Below are positions 1 through 11,531 of a stretch of 64,000 nucleotides of DNA, in pieces. The position numbers were made by a program, and so were the translations under genes. The DNA is from Cutaneotrichosporon cavernicola (lineage: Eukaryota; Basidiomycota; Tremellomycetes; Trichosporonales; Trichosporonaceae), in NCBI RefSeq assembly GCF_030864355.1, contig NC_083396.1, positions 1,860,001-1,924,000 on the forward strand, in the 5' to 3' direction. The notes beneath the pieces were generated by a model. It saw only the letters and a list, made by a program, of their open reading frames with translations. It searched no databases and was not told the DNA's origin. The number at the start of each line of letters is the position of its first letter. The stretch's first letter is position 1.

Positions 1-25
1 ACGTGTACACGCGACTTTACGCGCC

Positions 26-923
26 ATGGTACGTCCCCTGCCGCCCACACATCACGCCTACTGACGCGTCCCGTTCTACTGGCTTGATTCTAATAGTCTA
101 TCGTGAGTTGCAAACGCCGTTCACTGAGCACAACTAACAACAGGTCAACATCCGCAACATTGAGCTCATCAACAACCCCGCAAAGTTTGACGACGACTAT
201 CACTTCAAGATCAAGTTCGAGGCTATAGCCCCACTTGTCGAGGGTGAGGATAATTGCCAGTGGTGCGAAACTGCCCGTCGCCAACGGTGCAGAGGCGTGG
301 CGCCATGCAGAGCTTGGGCACTTGCTGACTGCCAGACCTCGAGTGGCGTCTCATCTATGTCGGCTCGGCCAACAGCGAGGACTTTGACCAGGAGTTAGAC
401 TCATGTATGGGTGAGCTTTACATCACTCCGAGCCGCACTGACGACCAGTGGGACCCATCCCTGCCGGTGTGAACGCGTTCGACTTTGTCGCCCCCGCGCC
501 CAAGCACAACCTGCTGCCGTCGGTCGACGCTGAGGAGGTCCTTGGCGTGACGGTCATCATCATCACTGCGTCGTACCGCGACAAGGAATTTGTGCGCGTC
601 GGCTACTACGTCAGCACGTACTACGAGGACGAGGCGCTCAAGGAGAACCCGCCAAAGCAGGTGATCTGGGAGCAGGTGCACCGCAATGTCCTGATCGAGA
701 AGCCGAAGGTCACACGGTGAGCATCCCCTCCTTAGAACGAGCTGACAGCAGATTCCAGAACCCCTGGGACTCGGGGGCTGTGTCGGCGGAGGGGTATGAC
801 GGCGGCGATGAGCAACAAATGTCGGGAGACCTGTACAACTCTGTGCTCCCGCCACCCGTTCAGGCCGCAGCTCCTGCGCCCAGAAACGACATGGACGTCG
901 ACCAGCCGGCCATCGTGGCGTAG
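26..923 (+). CDS. ASF1: Histone H3-H4 chaperone Asf1
   Basis: Histone chaperone that binds the H3-H4 dimer and hands it to CAF-1 or HIR during nucleosome assembly; nuclear. Five exons join in frame: 26-28, 144-243, 336-410, 449-716 and 752-923, giving 205 residues. The first exon is only the ATG, followed at once by GTACGT. The conserved Asf1 immunoglobulin-like core is clear: the [15 protein letters not shown] start, [12 protein letters not shown], the GVNAFDF loop, [20 protein letters not shown], and the NPPK...[20 protein letters not shown] end. A short acidic and proline-rich tail of about 50 residues follows, as in fungal Asf1. Introns 3 and 4 are 38 and 35 nt, with CTGAC branch sites close to the acceptor. 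The start rests on the splice of ATG to GTCAAC; only 25 bases of upstream sequence are in the window, so an upstream exon cannot be excluded. Confidence 0.93.
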
Positions 924-1230
924 ACACGCGAGGGAGAGAGCAGAGGGCAACTGTATGGCTGTCACCATGTATAAGTCGCAACTTCATACCCGTGTGCACA
1001 TATGTAATAGTGCATGTAAGATTGCGCGAAGAGTGGTAAGCTTGGGTGAGAGGCGATTAGAGGTGGTGTCTACTAACCAGCAATTGGCAGCTCTCAACGC
1101 CACCACAATCACATCTCTGTGCCACCATGCAGTCTTGCCACGGCGATTTTAGCAGCAATTGTTGCAAAAGGTGCATGCATAGATGCATATAACATGACAG
1201 GACTATAGGTTCTAGTGATCACTACGCCTT
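924..1230. other. Convergent 3' region between ASF1 and GLN4
   Basis: ASF1 and the glutaminyl-tRNA synthetase gene converge here. No ORF or RNA gene could be supported; the stretch probably holds both 3' untranslated regions and their polyadenylation sites. Confidence 0.6.
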
Positions 1231-3970
1231 CTATGCCTTCTTGCCAGCATCTTCCTTGAGTGACACGATGCGGTTGAGGACAATCTTGTCGCCTGGGCGC
1301 TTGCCAGGCTTGGCGTCAGCCGCCTCGTCAAGGCAAGAGAGCTTGCTGTCAGAGTCGACGGCAAAGTATGCGAGACGCATGGCCTGGAAGCGGATGTTCT
1401 CCATGCCGACGAGCTGGTCGGCGGTGACGACGGGCTCGTCGCCGAGAGCCTGGGGCACGTGGTCGGCGGGCTTGGCCTCATCGTTGGCCACCTCGTTCTC
1501 GGTAGCCGCCTTCTGAGTGTGCGCGTGCGCCTCTGCACGAGCCGTCGTGGTCTCCTTCTTCGCGAGCTCGTAGAACGCGGGCTCGACGACCGCACCAGTA
1601 AACACCTCGATCGAGTCAGGGTTGACGTCGCTCTCAAAGTCCTTGGGTGGCGGGTCGTGCTTGAACAGCGGGTGGAAGTAGCGCACCTCGTCGATGTGCA
1701 CTGCTCCAGGAGCCTGCACCCACTGGATGTAGGCCTTGGGTTTCTTGAACTCGCCCTCGTTGTCGAGGTTGCAGTGGATCTCGGTGACGTTGCCATTCGA
1801 GTCTGTCTTGAACGACGTACACGTCACGGGGAACGGCGCCTTGAAAAGACCAACACTCTTGCCAGGCGCAAGACGGAAGTAGTCTGGCGAGTCCTCTGTG
1901 CGGAAGTCCTCTGCGTCAATGTACACCTCCTTGGTGAACATGGTCTCGACAGAGCCCATTGCGGGCACCTTGGGGTGCAGTGGCACCTGAACGGGCACCT
2001 TGTAGTCGTCCGGCACGTTGTCAATGATGAGCTTGATGGGCTTGAGCACCATCATGAGACGAGGTGCAGTGTCCTCAAGATACCTCCTCACGGTCGACTC
2101 AAACTTCTGGAGCTGGGTTTCGGAGACGAGCGTGGTGACACCGAGCTCGGAGACGAACGCCAACAACGCACCGGGTGGAATACCACGGCGGCGGAGCGCG
2201 ATGATCGTGTAGAGGCGGGGGTCGTCCCAGCTCTTGACGAGGTTGTGCTCGACGAGGCGGCGCACCTTGCGCTTGGAAAGGAATGTGCCCTGGAGGTTGA
2301 GGCGCGCGAACTCGTACTGACGCGGTTTGTAGACTTCGACCGCGTCGCAGAGCCACTCGTACGACTGGCGGGCAGAAACAAACTCAGTGGTGCACAGAGA
2401 GTGGGTGATATTCTCAAACGAGTCACACAGGCAGTGTGTGAAGTCGTAGGTTGGGTAGATCTTCCACTTGTCGCCCGTGCGGTGGTGTGGCGCATTCTTG
2501 ACACGGTACGCGACCGTGTCCCACATGTACGGGTTACCGCTCGTCAGGTCCATCTTCATGCGGAGGCACGCCTCGCCCTCCTTGTAGACGCCGTTCTTCA
2601 TCTTCTCCAGGTCGCGGACGTTGTCCTCGATGGAGCGGTCCCGGTGCTCGCACGGCACCGGGTTACCCTTGCCACCGCCGCGGTCCGCCTTGATCTTCTC
2701 CGCATCACAGAAGCAGATGTACGCGCCACCACGCTTCGTCAGGTCCAACGCGAGAGCATACAGCTTATCAAAGTTGTCGCTTGAGTACGTGACCTTCCAC
2801 GGCTCAAAGCCGAGCCAGCGCACGGTCTCGAGGATCGACTGGAAGTACTTGCCCTCCTCAGCTTCGGGATTGGTGTCATCGTAGCGCAGATATGTCCTGC
2901 CGTTGTGGAACTTGGCATAGCCAAAGTCGATCATGATGGCCTTAACGTGGCCGATGTGGAGATACCCGTTGGGCTCGGGAGGGAAACGAGTGTAGACCTG
3001 GCCGCCGGTCCACTTGAGATGCTCCTCCTTCAGCTTCAGGCTAATCTGCGGGTTCCCGCCGACCTTGTGGAACTCGGAGAGGAATCCCTCCTGAAAGATG
3101 CGCGTGGGGATGTAGGGGGAATTGGAAGTCGATGCCTCGTACGTCGTCTCAGCAGGCTTGGGGGCCGCAGCCTTCTTCTTGGGCTCCTGGGTGTAAGCTC
3201 AAGAACGATATTGTAAGCCCACCTTTGCAGCCTTGGCCTTGGACGCAGCGGCGGCCTCGCCCTTCGCCTTGCTTGCAGATTCTCTGGACCCGAAGACTTC
3301 AGTGAAATAAGCGTCAACAGCGGCCTTGAGGTCGGCGGTGGGAGCCCATCTATCGTTAGCTGGAATGCGATGTTGAGAACCCACTTCAAGTCAGAGTCGC
3401 TGTTCTTGATGCCGCCGAGGAAGGGACCCTGGTCGGACCACGACTTGGGTGGGAAGGAGAGGGTAGCGGCGTGCTCTTTCAACAATGCGGGGATGTCGGC
3501 AGCGGTGACGTCGACGCCCGACGTCAGCTCGCGATAGAGATGTAAACTTACCAACTCCGGATGCCTTGTCAAAGGCAGCAGTGTCGACGGGGAGGGATGG
3601 GGACTTCTCGAGGTACTTGACGCTAGCTGTCGAGTCAGCATTCATTATTGATCCACACGCGATGGTTCAACTCACCAGCCACCTGGTCTGGCGACTTGAG
3701 GTCACCTGCGACGATGCGGTTGAGCACATACTTGCGTGCCTCTGGGGAGAGCTTGGTGCTAACGGCGGAGAGCTTGACGAGGGCGTTGGCCTGGTTGTTC
3801 CCAAACGACTTGCCGGCGAGGCCGTTCTCATCGACGAGAGAACGGAAGGCGTTGCCAGCCTTTGGCGTGCGCACGAGCTCAGTCGCAGAGTTGGTGCTCA
3901 GGCCAAAGGCCTCGAACTCCTTGATGAGCGCGGCGACCTCGGGTTTGGTAGGATCAAACTTGGGTGGCAT
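1231..3970 (-). CDS. GLN4: Glutaminyl-tRNA synthetase
   Basis: Class I aminoacyl-tRNA synthetase charging tRNA-Gln in the cytosol. Exons on the minus strand are 3970-3676, 3626-3552, 3517-3385, 3349-3223 and 3186-1231, giving 861 residues. Residues 1-210 match the eukaryote-specific N-terminal tRNA-binding region (ends in LKW plus a lysine/alanine-rich linker). The catalytic domain has [12 protein letters not shown] at about 279-290 and a KMSKS-type LSKRK at about 513-517; the beta-barrel anticodon-binding part follows ([14 protein letters not shown] onward). Intron 2 is odd: the GTAAGT donor at 3551 and a CTGAC branch site are good, but the only in-frame junction restoring [11 protein letters not shown] has the intron ending in GG at 3518, not AG. 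Without that splice the frame breaks. The other introns are canonical and 35-49 nt. The divergent neighbour starts 345 bp away. Confidence 0.93.
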
Positions 3971-4315
3971 GGGACGAGATGGTGGGAGATAGGTGTTGAG
4001 AGGATGTGTGAAGGAGGGAGTAGGGAAGGTGGCGTGCTTTATACTCGTTTGAGAGTGAAGAGGTGTGAATGTAATTGTTCTCGACTCCGTCCGTCTGAGA
4101 CATCAACTCAACGTCCCAACTTTGGGAGATACAGGCCACCTGTGCTCTCGAGTCAGGAAATTACCACGTGGAAATGTCTATCATCTGAAAACACGTCATT
4201 CACTCAGGCACCAACGCCTTCCCATCCGATCAGTCAACTGGCATGCCGCTTTACCCAACCTTGCTTCGTCACTGTCACATCTTCCTCGAAGCCAAACAAC
4301 GTCGCACCCCTTGAG
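3971..4315. promoter_or_regulatory. Divergent promoter region, GLN4 / zinc-finger coiled-coil gene
   Basis: These 345 bp lie between two start codons in head-to-head orientation and must hold both promoters and 5' untranslated regions. No specific transcription-factor site could be assigned. A CACGTG E-box core occurs near 4165 (ACCACGTGG). Confidence 0.6.
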
Positions 4316-6643
4316 ATGCCACCTCGACGATCAACTCGGACACGAGATCCGTCGTACGAGGAGTCGCTGGAACATCCTGCTACCTCCAGCAAGCGTCGCG
4401 GCGGAGCTGCGCGTGACACGCCTCCTAAGAAGACGCGAACAACAAATCGCCTCCGCAGTGCGTCACCGTGACCCCCGTAGGCTCGCCATACAGCACTGAC
4501 GTCAGTCGCCGAGTCCTCTACACCAAGCCGTCGCGCGACGCGTTCGACATCCGCCTCAACCGTGACCCAGACACCTAACGCGTCTGAAATGGCGCCGCCA
4601 AAGAGGGCCGTAATGGCAAGACGGACTGGAGGAAGGCCTATCCCTGGGCCACCCATCGCGAGTCAGAGGGCCTCGAGGTTCGGGATAGTCCCTCCCAAAC
4701 ATCCTAAGCGCCCTCGCAGTGCGAGCGTGGCGACCGAGGAGAGCAACGAGCTAGACGACGGAGGGCCTTCCCCTCCCCGGTCCATTCGGCCGCGGACGCG
4801 CCGGGTCCAGAGAGACATCGAGGAGGGAGATGAGGAATGGAGAGACGGAGGACACAGCGAGGTGGAGGTCATCGACATGGCCTCCTCGGACGGGTCCGTT
4901 GGCGCTGCCGGGCCGGGACCTCGCACGTCGCGGAACAGGGCGAAACTCCGGCCTGTGCCACAACCTTCCCCATCCGCCTTCCACAAGTACGCCGAGAAGC
5001 CGCCACGGACCTCGCAGGTCGAGTCCATCGAGGACCCTGACTCGAGCCCCAATTCCAGCCTAGGGCTGGAGACCCAGGTGCGGAAGCCGAGAAGAAAGCA
5101 TGGAACCGTTGGTGGCACTGTGTTGGAGATTTTCGACGACGACGATGACGACGAGATGGACGAGCCGGGCGTACCCGCTTCCCAATCTGGTGAGTCGCAG
5201 CCTGCCACATCTGAACTGACATTTCAGAAGAGCACCACAGCCCCGAAAAGCAGCATTCCTGTCGTTGGCAGGGCTGTGATGCCGCGTTCGCAACTTCAGA
5301 CGAGCTGCTCGACCATATGGGCTTTCATCTTTCTTCCGAGGGCGCAGTTACGTCAGCGAGGCGCCACTCTGTTGCCGTGCCCACAGCGTTGTCATCACAG
5401 GGCGCGGACGGCGCGCGGACGCTCGACTTCCTCACTGGGGAATTAGAGAGGGCGCGCACCGAGACAGCCGACTTGCAGTCGCAGTTAGCCCAGGTCAAGA
5501 CCAGCAACGACGAGCTTCGCGAGAGGGCCAAGACAAACGAAGAACTAAGAGCCCAAGTCCTCGCCGAGGCCGCCGTCGAGCACGAGAAGAAGCTCCAGGT
5601 CGCGGCGGACGAGCACGAGAACGACATGAAGGCAGCGAGCAAGGAGCTGGACGGCGTCCGCGCAGAATTAGACAAACGCATAGAGGAGACGTCTGAGCTC
5701 GAGGCTATGGTCAAGGCGACCGAGGCAGAGCTCATGAGGCGCAACACGACAATGGCAGAGCTCGAGGCCGAGGTCGTCGAGCTGAAGTCTAAAGCTAAGA
5801 CGGCGACAGACGATCCAGACGCGCCGTCAGGCACCGCCGTCACCCTCCCTCCTGACGCTCCCCCCGAGGAGCAGATCAAGGAGAGGGACACCATCATTGC
5901 CAACCTTCGCAAGGATCTCAAGCGGAGCAAGAAGGCGCACAAGACGACCAAGGGTGACCTCGAATTCATCCGCGCACAGTACGAGACCGCTTCTTTGAGC
6001 GCCGTGCAGGAGGTGAATCGGGCCAAGGAGTTGGAAGCCGAAGTGACCAAGCTGCGCGAACAGCTCAGTATGGGTCTCAAGCAGCGCGACCTGTTCTATA
6101 AGGCAGCAGTAGACGCTGCGAACCTCGACGCGGAGAAGGCGAAGCAGCAATTCGTCCTCCTACTGGAGCAGAACCGGAGGACGGACGACGGCATCCGACG
6201 CAAGGCGGCGCAGCACCACCAGCTGTGCCAGGACAAGCACCAGCTCGAGATGGACCTGCACAAGGAGCGCACGCGCGCACACGACCTCTCGAAGCGCAAC
6301 GACGATTTGGTTGCACTGAACGCCCGGCTTCGCGGCCGCCTCATGGGTGCATTTGACAAGGTCGACGAATCGGACGACGAGGACGAGCATGCTACCGAGC
6401 CCAAGTTGGCAATGCCGACGCTCGTGCCCGACGGCAGCCGTGTTGTGGGTGGCGTGGCGGACCCGACGCTCACTGGCGAGGCGCAGGCTTGGCAGTGTAA
6501 GTGGCAAGTCGACGACCGACTGTGCGGGCTCTACTTTGACTCGCGCGAGGTGCGTACGCTGGCGGGGTGTGGGTTGTGCTGACAAGCAGGAGCTGGACGG
6601 GCACGGGCAGGGCGTGCATATTTCGGCTCTTGAACAGAGCTAG
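4316..6643 (+). CDS. Coiled-coil protein with an atypical C2H2 zinc finger at each end of the coil
   Basis: Not recognised as a named family. Exons 4316-4457, 4506-5189, 5228-6549 and 6590-6643 join in frame to 733 residues. Residues 1-270 are basic, Ser/Pro-rich and low-complexity, with nuclear-localisation-like KR clusters and an acidic DDDDDDEMDE run. Splicing into exon 3 creates a finger with C287, C292, H305 and H309 (C-x4-C-x12-H-x3-H). A long heptad coiled coil fills about 340-650. The last splice completes a second finger, C699, C708, H721, H726 (C-x8-C-x12-H-x4-H). Both fingers carry a W near the first cysteine (CRWQ, CKWQ), suggesting they are related. The product is probably nuclear and dimeric; its role is unknown. 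Unspliced reading destroys both fingers, which supports the intron model. Confidence 0.75.
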
Positions 6644-7195
6644 AAGAGGATGTGTTTGGTGCCGTGTAGAAGGGTAGCAGAGTCGCAGACTCGCTCTAGA
6701 TTCATGTAAGCGATATAATGTCGTGTAGAAGTTTCCGCGAGGAGGCGCACAAGATCCTCCCAGCTGTTCAACCGGTGCTTTCTCCATTCCCGTCGCACAG
6801 AGATGACGGATTGGAGCAGATTTGGGGTTATTAGATCCGGTGACGCGCAGAGTTAAAGGAATGACGTGCTGCTGTCACCGCTCCGTTTAAACTTGCTAAA
6901 TGAACGACGCTGTGTTGGGTGAGCCCTTTCTCTACACTAGAGTCTGGAGGTCCAGGGAGAGACTAGACACAGTTTCACGTGATTCCAGAAACCAGCACTG
7001 TTCAGATGGTCGTATGAATAATGCTGTAAGATGCATCCTCCAAGATCTTACTACAGCATAGTTCAGCCTCTCTTACTACTGCCTGATCGTCGCTGGACCA
7101 AGCTTGCCCTTGTGCGCATGGTTCCAAACGAGAGAGCGATCACCCAACCCTAGCCCCAGCGCATGGCACACATACATCTAACTAGAATACAACCA
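6644..7195. other. Convergent intergenic region
   Basis: Lies between the 3' ends of the coiled-coil gene (+) and the bZIP gene (-). It is less GC-rich than the genes and no coding or RNA feature was supported. Confidence 0.5.
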
Positions 7196-8280
7196 TTAAG
7201 CCTGAGCATGCTGGCTGGCCTCGTGGGCAGCACGCACATCCTCCCTCTGCCGTCGATTAGCCTTTGCGAGCTGCCGAGCAGCTCTTGCGAGTCCATCACA
7301 TGCCGCGTCGAGGTGGGCTGGAGTGACGCGTGCCCGATCCCGCCCCTCATACTCTTCTGGAGAGAGGACGAGCGCTCCATCAGGCTTGACAACACTAAGT
7401 CCAGCAACATTTACTGCTGTAGCCAGTGCCCTCCGCATACCCTGCGCCTCGATCATCTTGGCCTCGAGTTCCTATCATCAGTTTAGATTGGAAAACATAC
7501 ATACTAAGGCCATGTCGGATAACCGGGCTTCGGCAACAGCAAGGCGGGAACGTGTACTTGCTAAAGCCATAGAGTCGAGTTCGAGTTGCTTGATCTTCTC
7601 CTCGCGCTTACGGCGGAACAGTTGCTGTGCCTTGCGGTTCTGTTCTGCCCGCGCTTCCTTTCTACTTGTCAGCGCCGCCAATTTGGGATTTACGACTTGG
7701 CCTGTCGCTTAGATGGCCGTTCCTCCTCCTCAAATGCAATGAGCGTTGCAGCGGCTTCAGCGGATCCATCACGGCGCTTCTCGTCGTCCATCTCCTTCCA
7801 ACCGGCGCGCTCGTGTGGTGCCTTGCGCCGCTTCCCACCCATTTCGCCGCGGTCCAACGTGTCTGTGAACGCCTCTTCCATCCCCACTGCAGGGGGAAGG
7901 GATATCGTGAATGGCGTATCCGTTGCATTGGCCAGTGCTGCACCAATGTTGGCAAGTGTGGTGGGGATGGGCACGGTTGGGTCGGGTGGCGAGGGCGGAG
8001 CACCGCGCGGCGCAGACGGCCGGTAGGGAGGGTAGTAGCGTTCCTCGACGGGTTCGTAGGCGTCGCGGAGGTCTGGGTTAGCGGTTGGGAATCGGGGTTA
8101 GGTGGATGCACACCAGATGATACGCGTCGCTCACACCGTCATCCCCGACTCAGTCGACTCACATGTCATGATTATCGCGTCGTGGTTCCCCTCCTCGGCA
8201 GGCGGCGCCGGCGGTGCGCCTTGGTACACATTGGGGACGGCTGAGAGGAGTGACGCTAGGCTGTTGGGGGGGCTGTTCAT
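7196..8280 (-). CDS. bZIP transcription factor, Pap1/Yap1-like basic region
   Basis: Predicted DNA-binding regulator. Minus-strand exons are 8280-8163, 8072-7694, about 7661 to 7490, and a last exon ending at the stop at 7196. The basic region AEQNRKAQQLFRRKREEKIKQLE has the N-x7-R core and the QNRxAQxxFR form typical of fungal Pap1/Yap1 proteins; leucine heptads follow across the last intron (LxxxxL spacing through DMALELEAKMIEAQ). The intron at 7693 is only 29 or 32 nt, depending on whether AAG or TAG is the acceptor, and both keep frame. The N-terminal half is proline-rich and disordered. No cysteine-rich redox domain like that of Yap1 was seen. The start at 8280 is the first ATG in frame; an upstream exon joined at an AACAG just inside it cannot be excluded. 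Confidence 0.75.
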
Positions 8281-8771
8281 CGTGCGTTGTGCAATGCTCT
8301 TATCGAGTGGAGGATGTGCTTACGTATGGGAACAACCAAACAATGGTGATGGTGACGACGGGAATGGTGGGAAGGGAGCTGAAGTATTCTCGCGTGGGAA
8401 GGGAAAGAGCACGTGGTGTCTCGAAGGGATGAATCCGCTGCCGGTTACGAGTTGAAATTGGTGAAGGGCCTTTCGATACGCTATCCGGGCGCTCCCAGCA
8501 TCTACAAGACAAACTTGCAGGCACGGAGTCCGCTATGCTGCATTGGGTCCACCCCAGTCGTCTTCTACACCAACTACCAACTAAACCACATTAGTCGTCG
8601 CGCAAACACATTCCCTCGCTCTCTTCTCTCATAGCATTACAGTTTTCTGCATCCTCTGTGAATCATTACAGCACCAGCTGGTTGCTTCTCCACATTTTGA
8701 CAAATCACCACGGCGTTCTCTGACTGCCTGCAGGCAGGAAAATCACCGCGGCGCTACAGCTCGACAACAGC
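8281..8771. other. Intergenic region upstream of the bZIP gene
   Basis: Holds the bZIP promoter and the 3' end of the citrate synthase transcript, since both genes are on the minus strand. A small open frame at 8300-8524 could be an extra 5' exon but has no supporting pattern. Confidence 0.4.
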
Positions 8772-10691
8772 TTAGGCCTTGCCGGCGAACATCTGCTTGA
8801 TGGCCTCGGTCGAGAACGACTTGGGGCGCTCGAGGGGCATGCCGAGGGCACGGTCCCAGATGAGCTGCGAGGCGACACCAAGAGCACGCGAGACACCGAA
8901 GAGAACGGTGTAGAAGTCCTGCTGGTTGAGGCCGTAGTAGGTGAGGAGGACACCCGAGTGAGCGTCGACGTTGGGCCAGGGGTCTGGAGTCAGCAACTGG
9001 ACTTTGATTTCTGGATTTCGGCAAGCATGAAAAGCGGCAACGGGATTACACGGCGGAATGGGTTGTCCGACCCCCCTTTGTCAGGCGGGAATGTGTCACC
9101 GGCATCTTGGGGCCGATGGGGCCGAAAGGAATGCCTCAGGCACAGGCGCAAAGACAATCCGCACCGGCCCTGTGGTACCCATCGCACGCTGCTGTTGGGT
9201 GCAGATAGACTTACTCTTGGCCTTGCCAGCCTCAAGGAGAATGTTGGGGACAATCTTGTAGATCTGGGCAACAAGCTTGAAGAGAGGGTCCTCGGGGAGG
9301 TGGCGGAGGGCGAACTCGCGCTGGGCGGTGTAGCGAGGGTCGGTCTTGCGGAGGACGGCGTGGCCGTAACCGGGGACGACCTGGCCACCCTTGAGGGTCG
9401 ACCAAACGTACTCGGCGACCTTCTCGTCAGTGGGGTTGTTGCCGACAACACCCTGCATCTTCTGGATCCAGCGGAGGACCTCCTGGTTGGCGAGACCGTG
9501 GAGGGGACCGGCAAGACCGTTAAGGGCAGCCGAGTACGAGAGGAAGGGGTCGGAGAGGGCCGAGCCGACGAGGTGGCCGGTGTGGGCCGAGACGTTGCCG
9601 CCCTCGTGGTCAGAGTGGATGGTGATGTAGAGACGCATGAGCTCAATGAACTCCTCCGAGGAGTAGCCAAGCATGTTGGAGAAGTTGGCAGAGTAGTCCT
9701 TGGTGGGGTCAATGGCGGGGACCTTGCCGTCGCCGTAAACGTTGCGGAAGATGCGAGCGGCAATGGCGGGAAGCTTGGCAATGAGGTCCATCGAGTCCTC
9801 GTAGGTGGTCTGCCAGTACTCCTTCTTGTTGACACCGTTGGCGTAAGCCTTGGCGAAGGCAGAGTCGTGGTTGAGGGCAGTGACGGCGAGCGAGAACTGG
9901 CTCATGGGGTGGAGGGTGTTGGGGCAGCGGTCAAGGAGCTCCTTGACAAAGTCGGGGATCTCGGCGCGAGCGGCCCACTCGGCAGAGAGGCCCTTGACCT
10001 GCTCGTCGGTGGGGACCTCGCCGGTGACGAGGAGCCAGAAGAGACCCTCGGGAAGGGGCTCAGAGCCACCGGGCGCCTTGGGGAGCGCCTTCTGCGCCTC
10101 CGGGATCGAGAGACCACGGAAACGGATACCCTCGTCGGCGTCGAGGACGGAGCCCTCCCACACGAGGCCCTGGGAAAAGTCAGCCATTCTGTCTAACAAT
10201 ACAGTGGAATATTTCTACCACACGACTCACCTTGACGCCACGCATGCCACCGTACATCTGGTCGACGGTGTTGTCGCCAAACGACTTGTTGCCGTACTTG
10301 GCGCGAACCTCCTTGACGTTCTCAATCTCCTTGGGGATGAGCTCGGCGAGGCGCTCCTTGAGCGACTGAGCCGAAACGGCCGACGACGCCGAGAACTGGC
10401 GGTTCGCGTTGGCGCGAAGCTGGGACAGTCAGTACATGTTGCTGTTCCGGTAACCGGGAAAGAGAAGACGGCTGAGAAGCCCGCGCACAGGTGTGCGGGG
10501 CCAGTCAACCGGACCGGTGACTGTGAAAAACTCAGTCGTCTCCAGCGAATAACACTGAAAACCGAGCTCGCTCCACTCGTTGCAAATAGCGAGGAAGAGT
10601 CGTGTCGTGACAACGGAGAGAGGATAGTTGATGTGTTGGAGATTGTGTTACTCACCTGCTGGCGGAGAGCGATGCGGGTCGAGGAGAGCAT
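8772..10691 (-). CDS. CIT1: Citrate synthase, mitochondrial
   Basis: Condenses acetyl-CoA and oxaloacetate to citrate in the TCA cycle. Minus-strand exons start at 10691-10656 and 10419-10231, with a long third exon from the GGCCTC at about 10170 and a last exon ending at 8772. The first twelve codons ([12 protein letters not shown]) and the next run ([13 protein letters not shown]) form an amphipathic arginine/serine-rich mitochondrial presequence. Family signatures include [19 protein letters not shown], the substrate-binding [24 protein letters not shown] and [10 protein letters not shown] regions with catalytic histidines, [13 protein letters not shown], and the last exon's [14 protein letters not shown] with the catalytic aspartate. 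The last intron, about 200 nt, is long for this window. The presequence argues for the mitochondrial rather than peroxisomal enzyme. Confidence 0.95.
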
Positions 10692-11531
10692 GATGAGTGG
10701 TGGGATGAGAGGGGATGGAAGAAAGGAAGGAGGAGGGTGAGATTGGGGTTGGGGTGTGAGTTTAAAGAATGCCGCCGAATGACGACCATATGTCCCCATC
10801 AGGACCCTCTTGACCCTCTTGACCGTTGAACTCCCTTGTCAGTCGGCAAACGAGAGCAAAAAGGCACGGTCACCACATCACCGGCCATTTCATCCCCCCA
10901 ACTTGCTCACCCCCCCCTCCCGACGCGGTTCACTTGAACACTACTGGTCGGTTAGCACTACATCCTTACTCCTGATTCTTTAGGCCTACAAAGCAGACTG
11001 TTCCTGTTGTCGTCGCATCCCCGGTCCTTTCTCCCCTTCTCCCTTCGGCCACTGGGATCCCAAACTATCCCGGCCGGCCGGTCTCTTTCTTCAAGGTCCC
11101 ATGGCCCAAGATTCAGCCTTGTGCGCTCTAACACCCTCCCCCCACCTCCTTGGCCCCAGACTGCTCCAGTGTTAGGGATACCGGCTCGTGACTTTGCTTG
11201 CAGTCCAAAAAGACAATCCCTGTATCCCCCAGATAACCCCTTGCAAAGCCGACGGCGAAACTGACGGATAATTTGGTATTTGGACGACGCCTCCGTATCC
11301 GTCCGATCATCATCCAATCCAAGTACGACATTGTCTTTCTCACGGGTCTACCATCGTCATCAAAACCCTCTGCATATCGTGGAGCCGCAAAGACACCGTT
11401 CTTACCCTTGACTCCAACTCCTTGTCAGGCACGCGCACCCGTGTCCATCTGATCCGGTCCACTGTATCATCACTTGCCATGCTGCGACTCTAGATGCATA
11501 TTACACCCCCAAACGACTAGCTGCTTTCCGT
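10692..11531. other. Intergenic region upstream of citrate synthase
   Basis: Holds the citrate synthase promoter and the CCT5 3' end. Pyrimidine-rich stretches lie around 10880-10925. Short open frames on both strands show no family pattern. Nothing else seen. Confidence 0.5.

Noticed and set aside
1459..2784. 441-codon open frame on + opposite glutaminyl-tRNA synthetase
   Set aside because: Antisense shadow; no domain pattern.
3517..3626. Glutaminyl-tRNA synthetase as a frameshifted pseudogene
   Set aside because: All conserved motifs are intact and a 34-nt intron with good donor and branch site repairs the frame; a one-base acceptor change explains the data better.
8958..10196. 412-codon open frame on + opposite citrate synthase
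   Set aside because: Antisense shadow with the same character; the minus strand encodes a clear enzyme.
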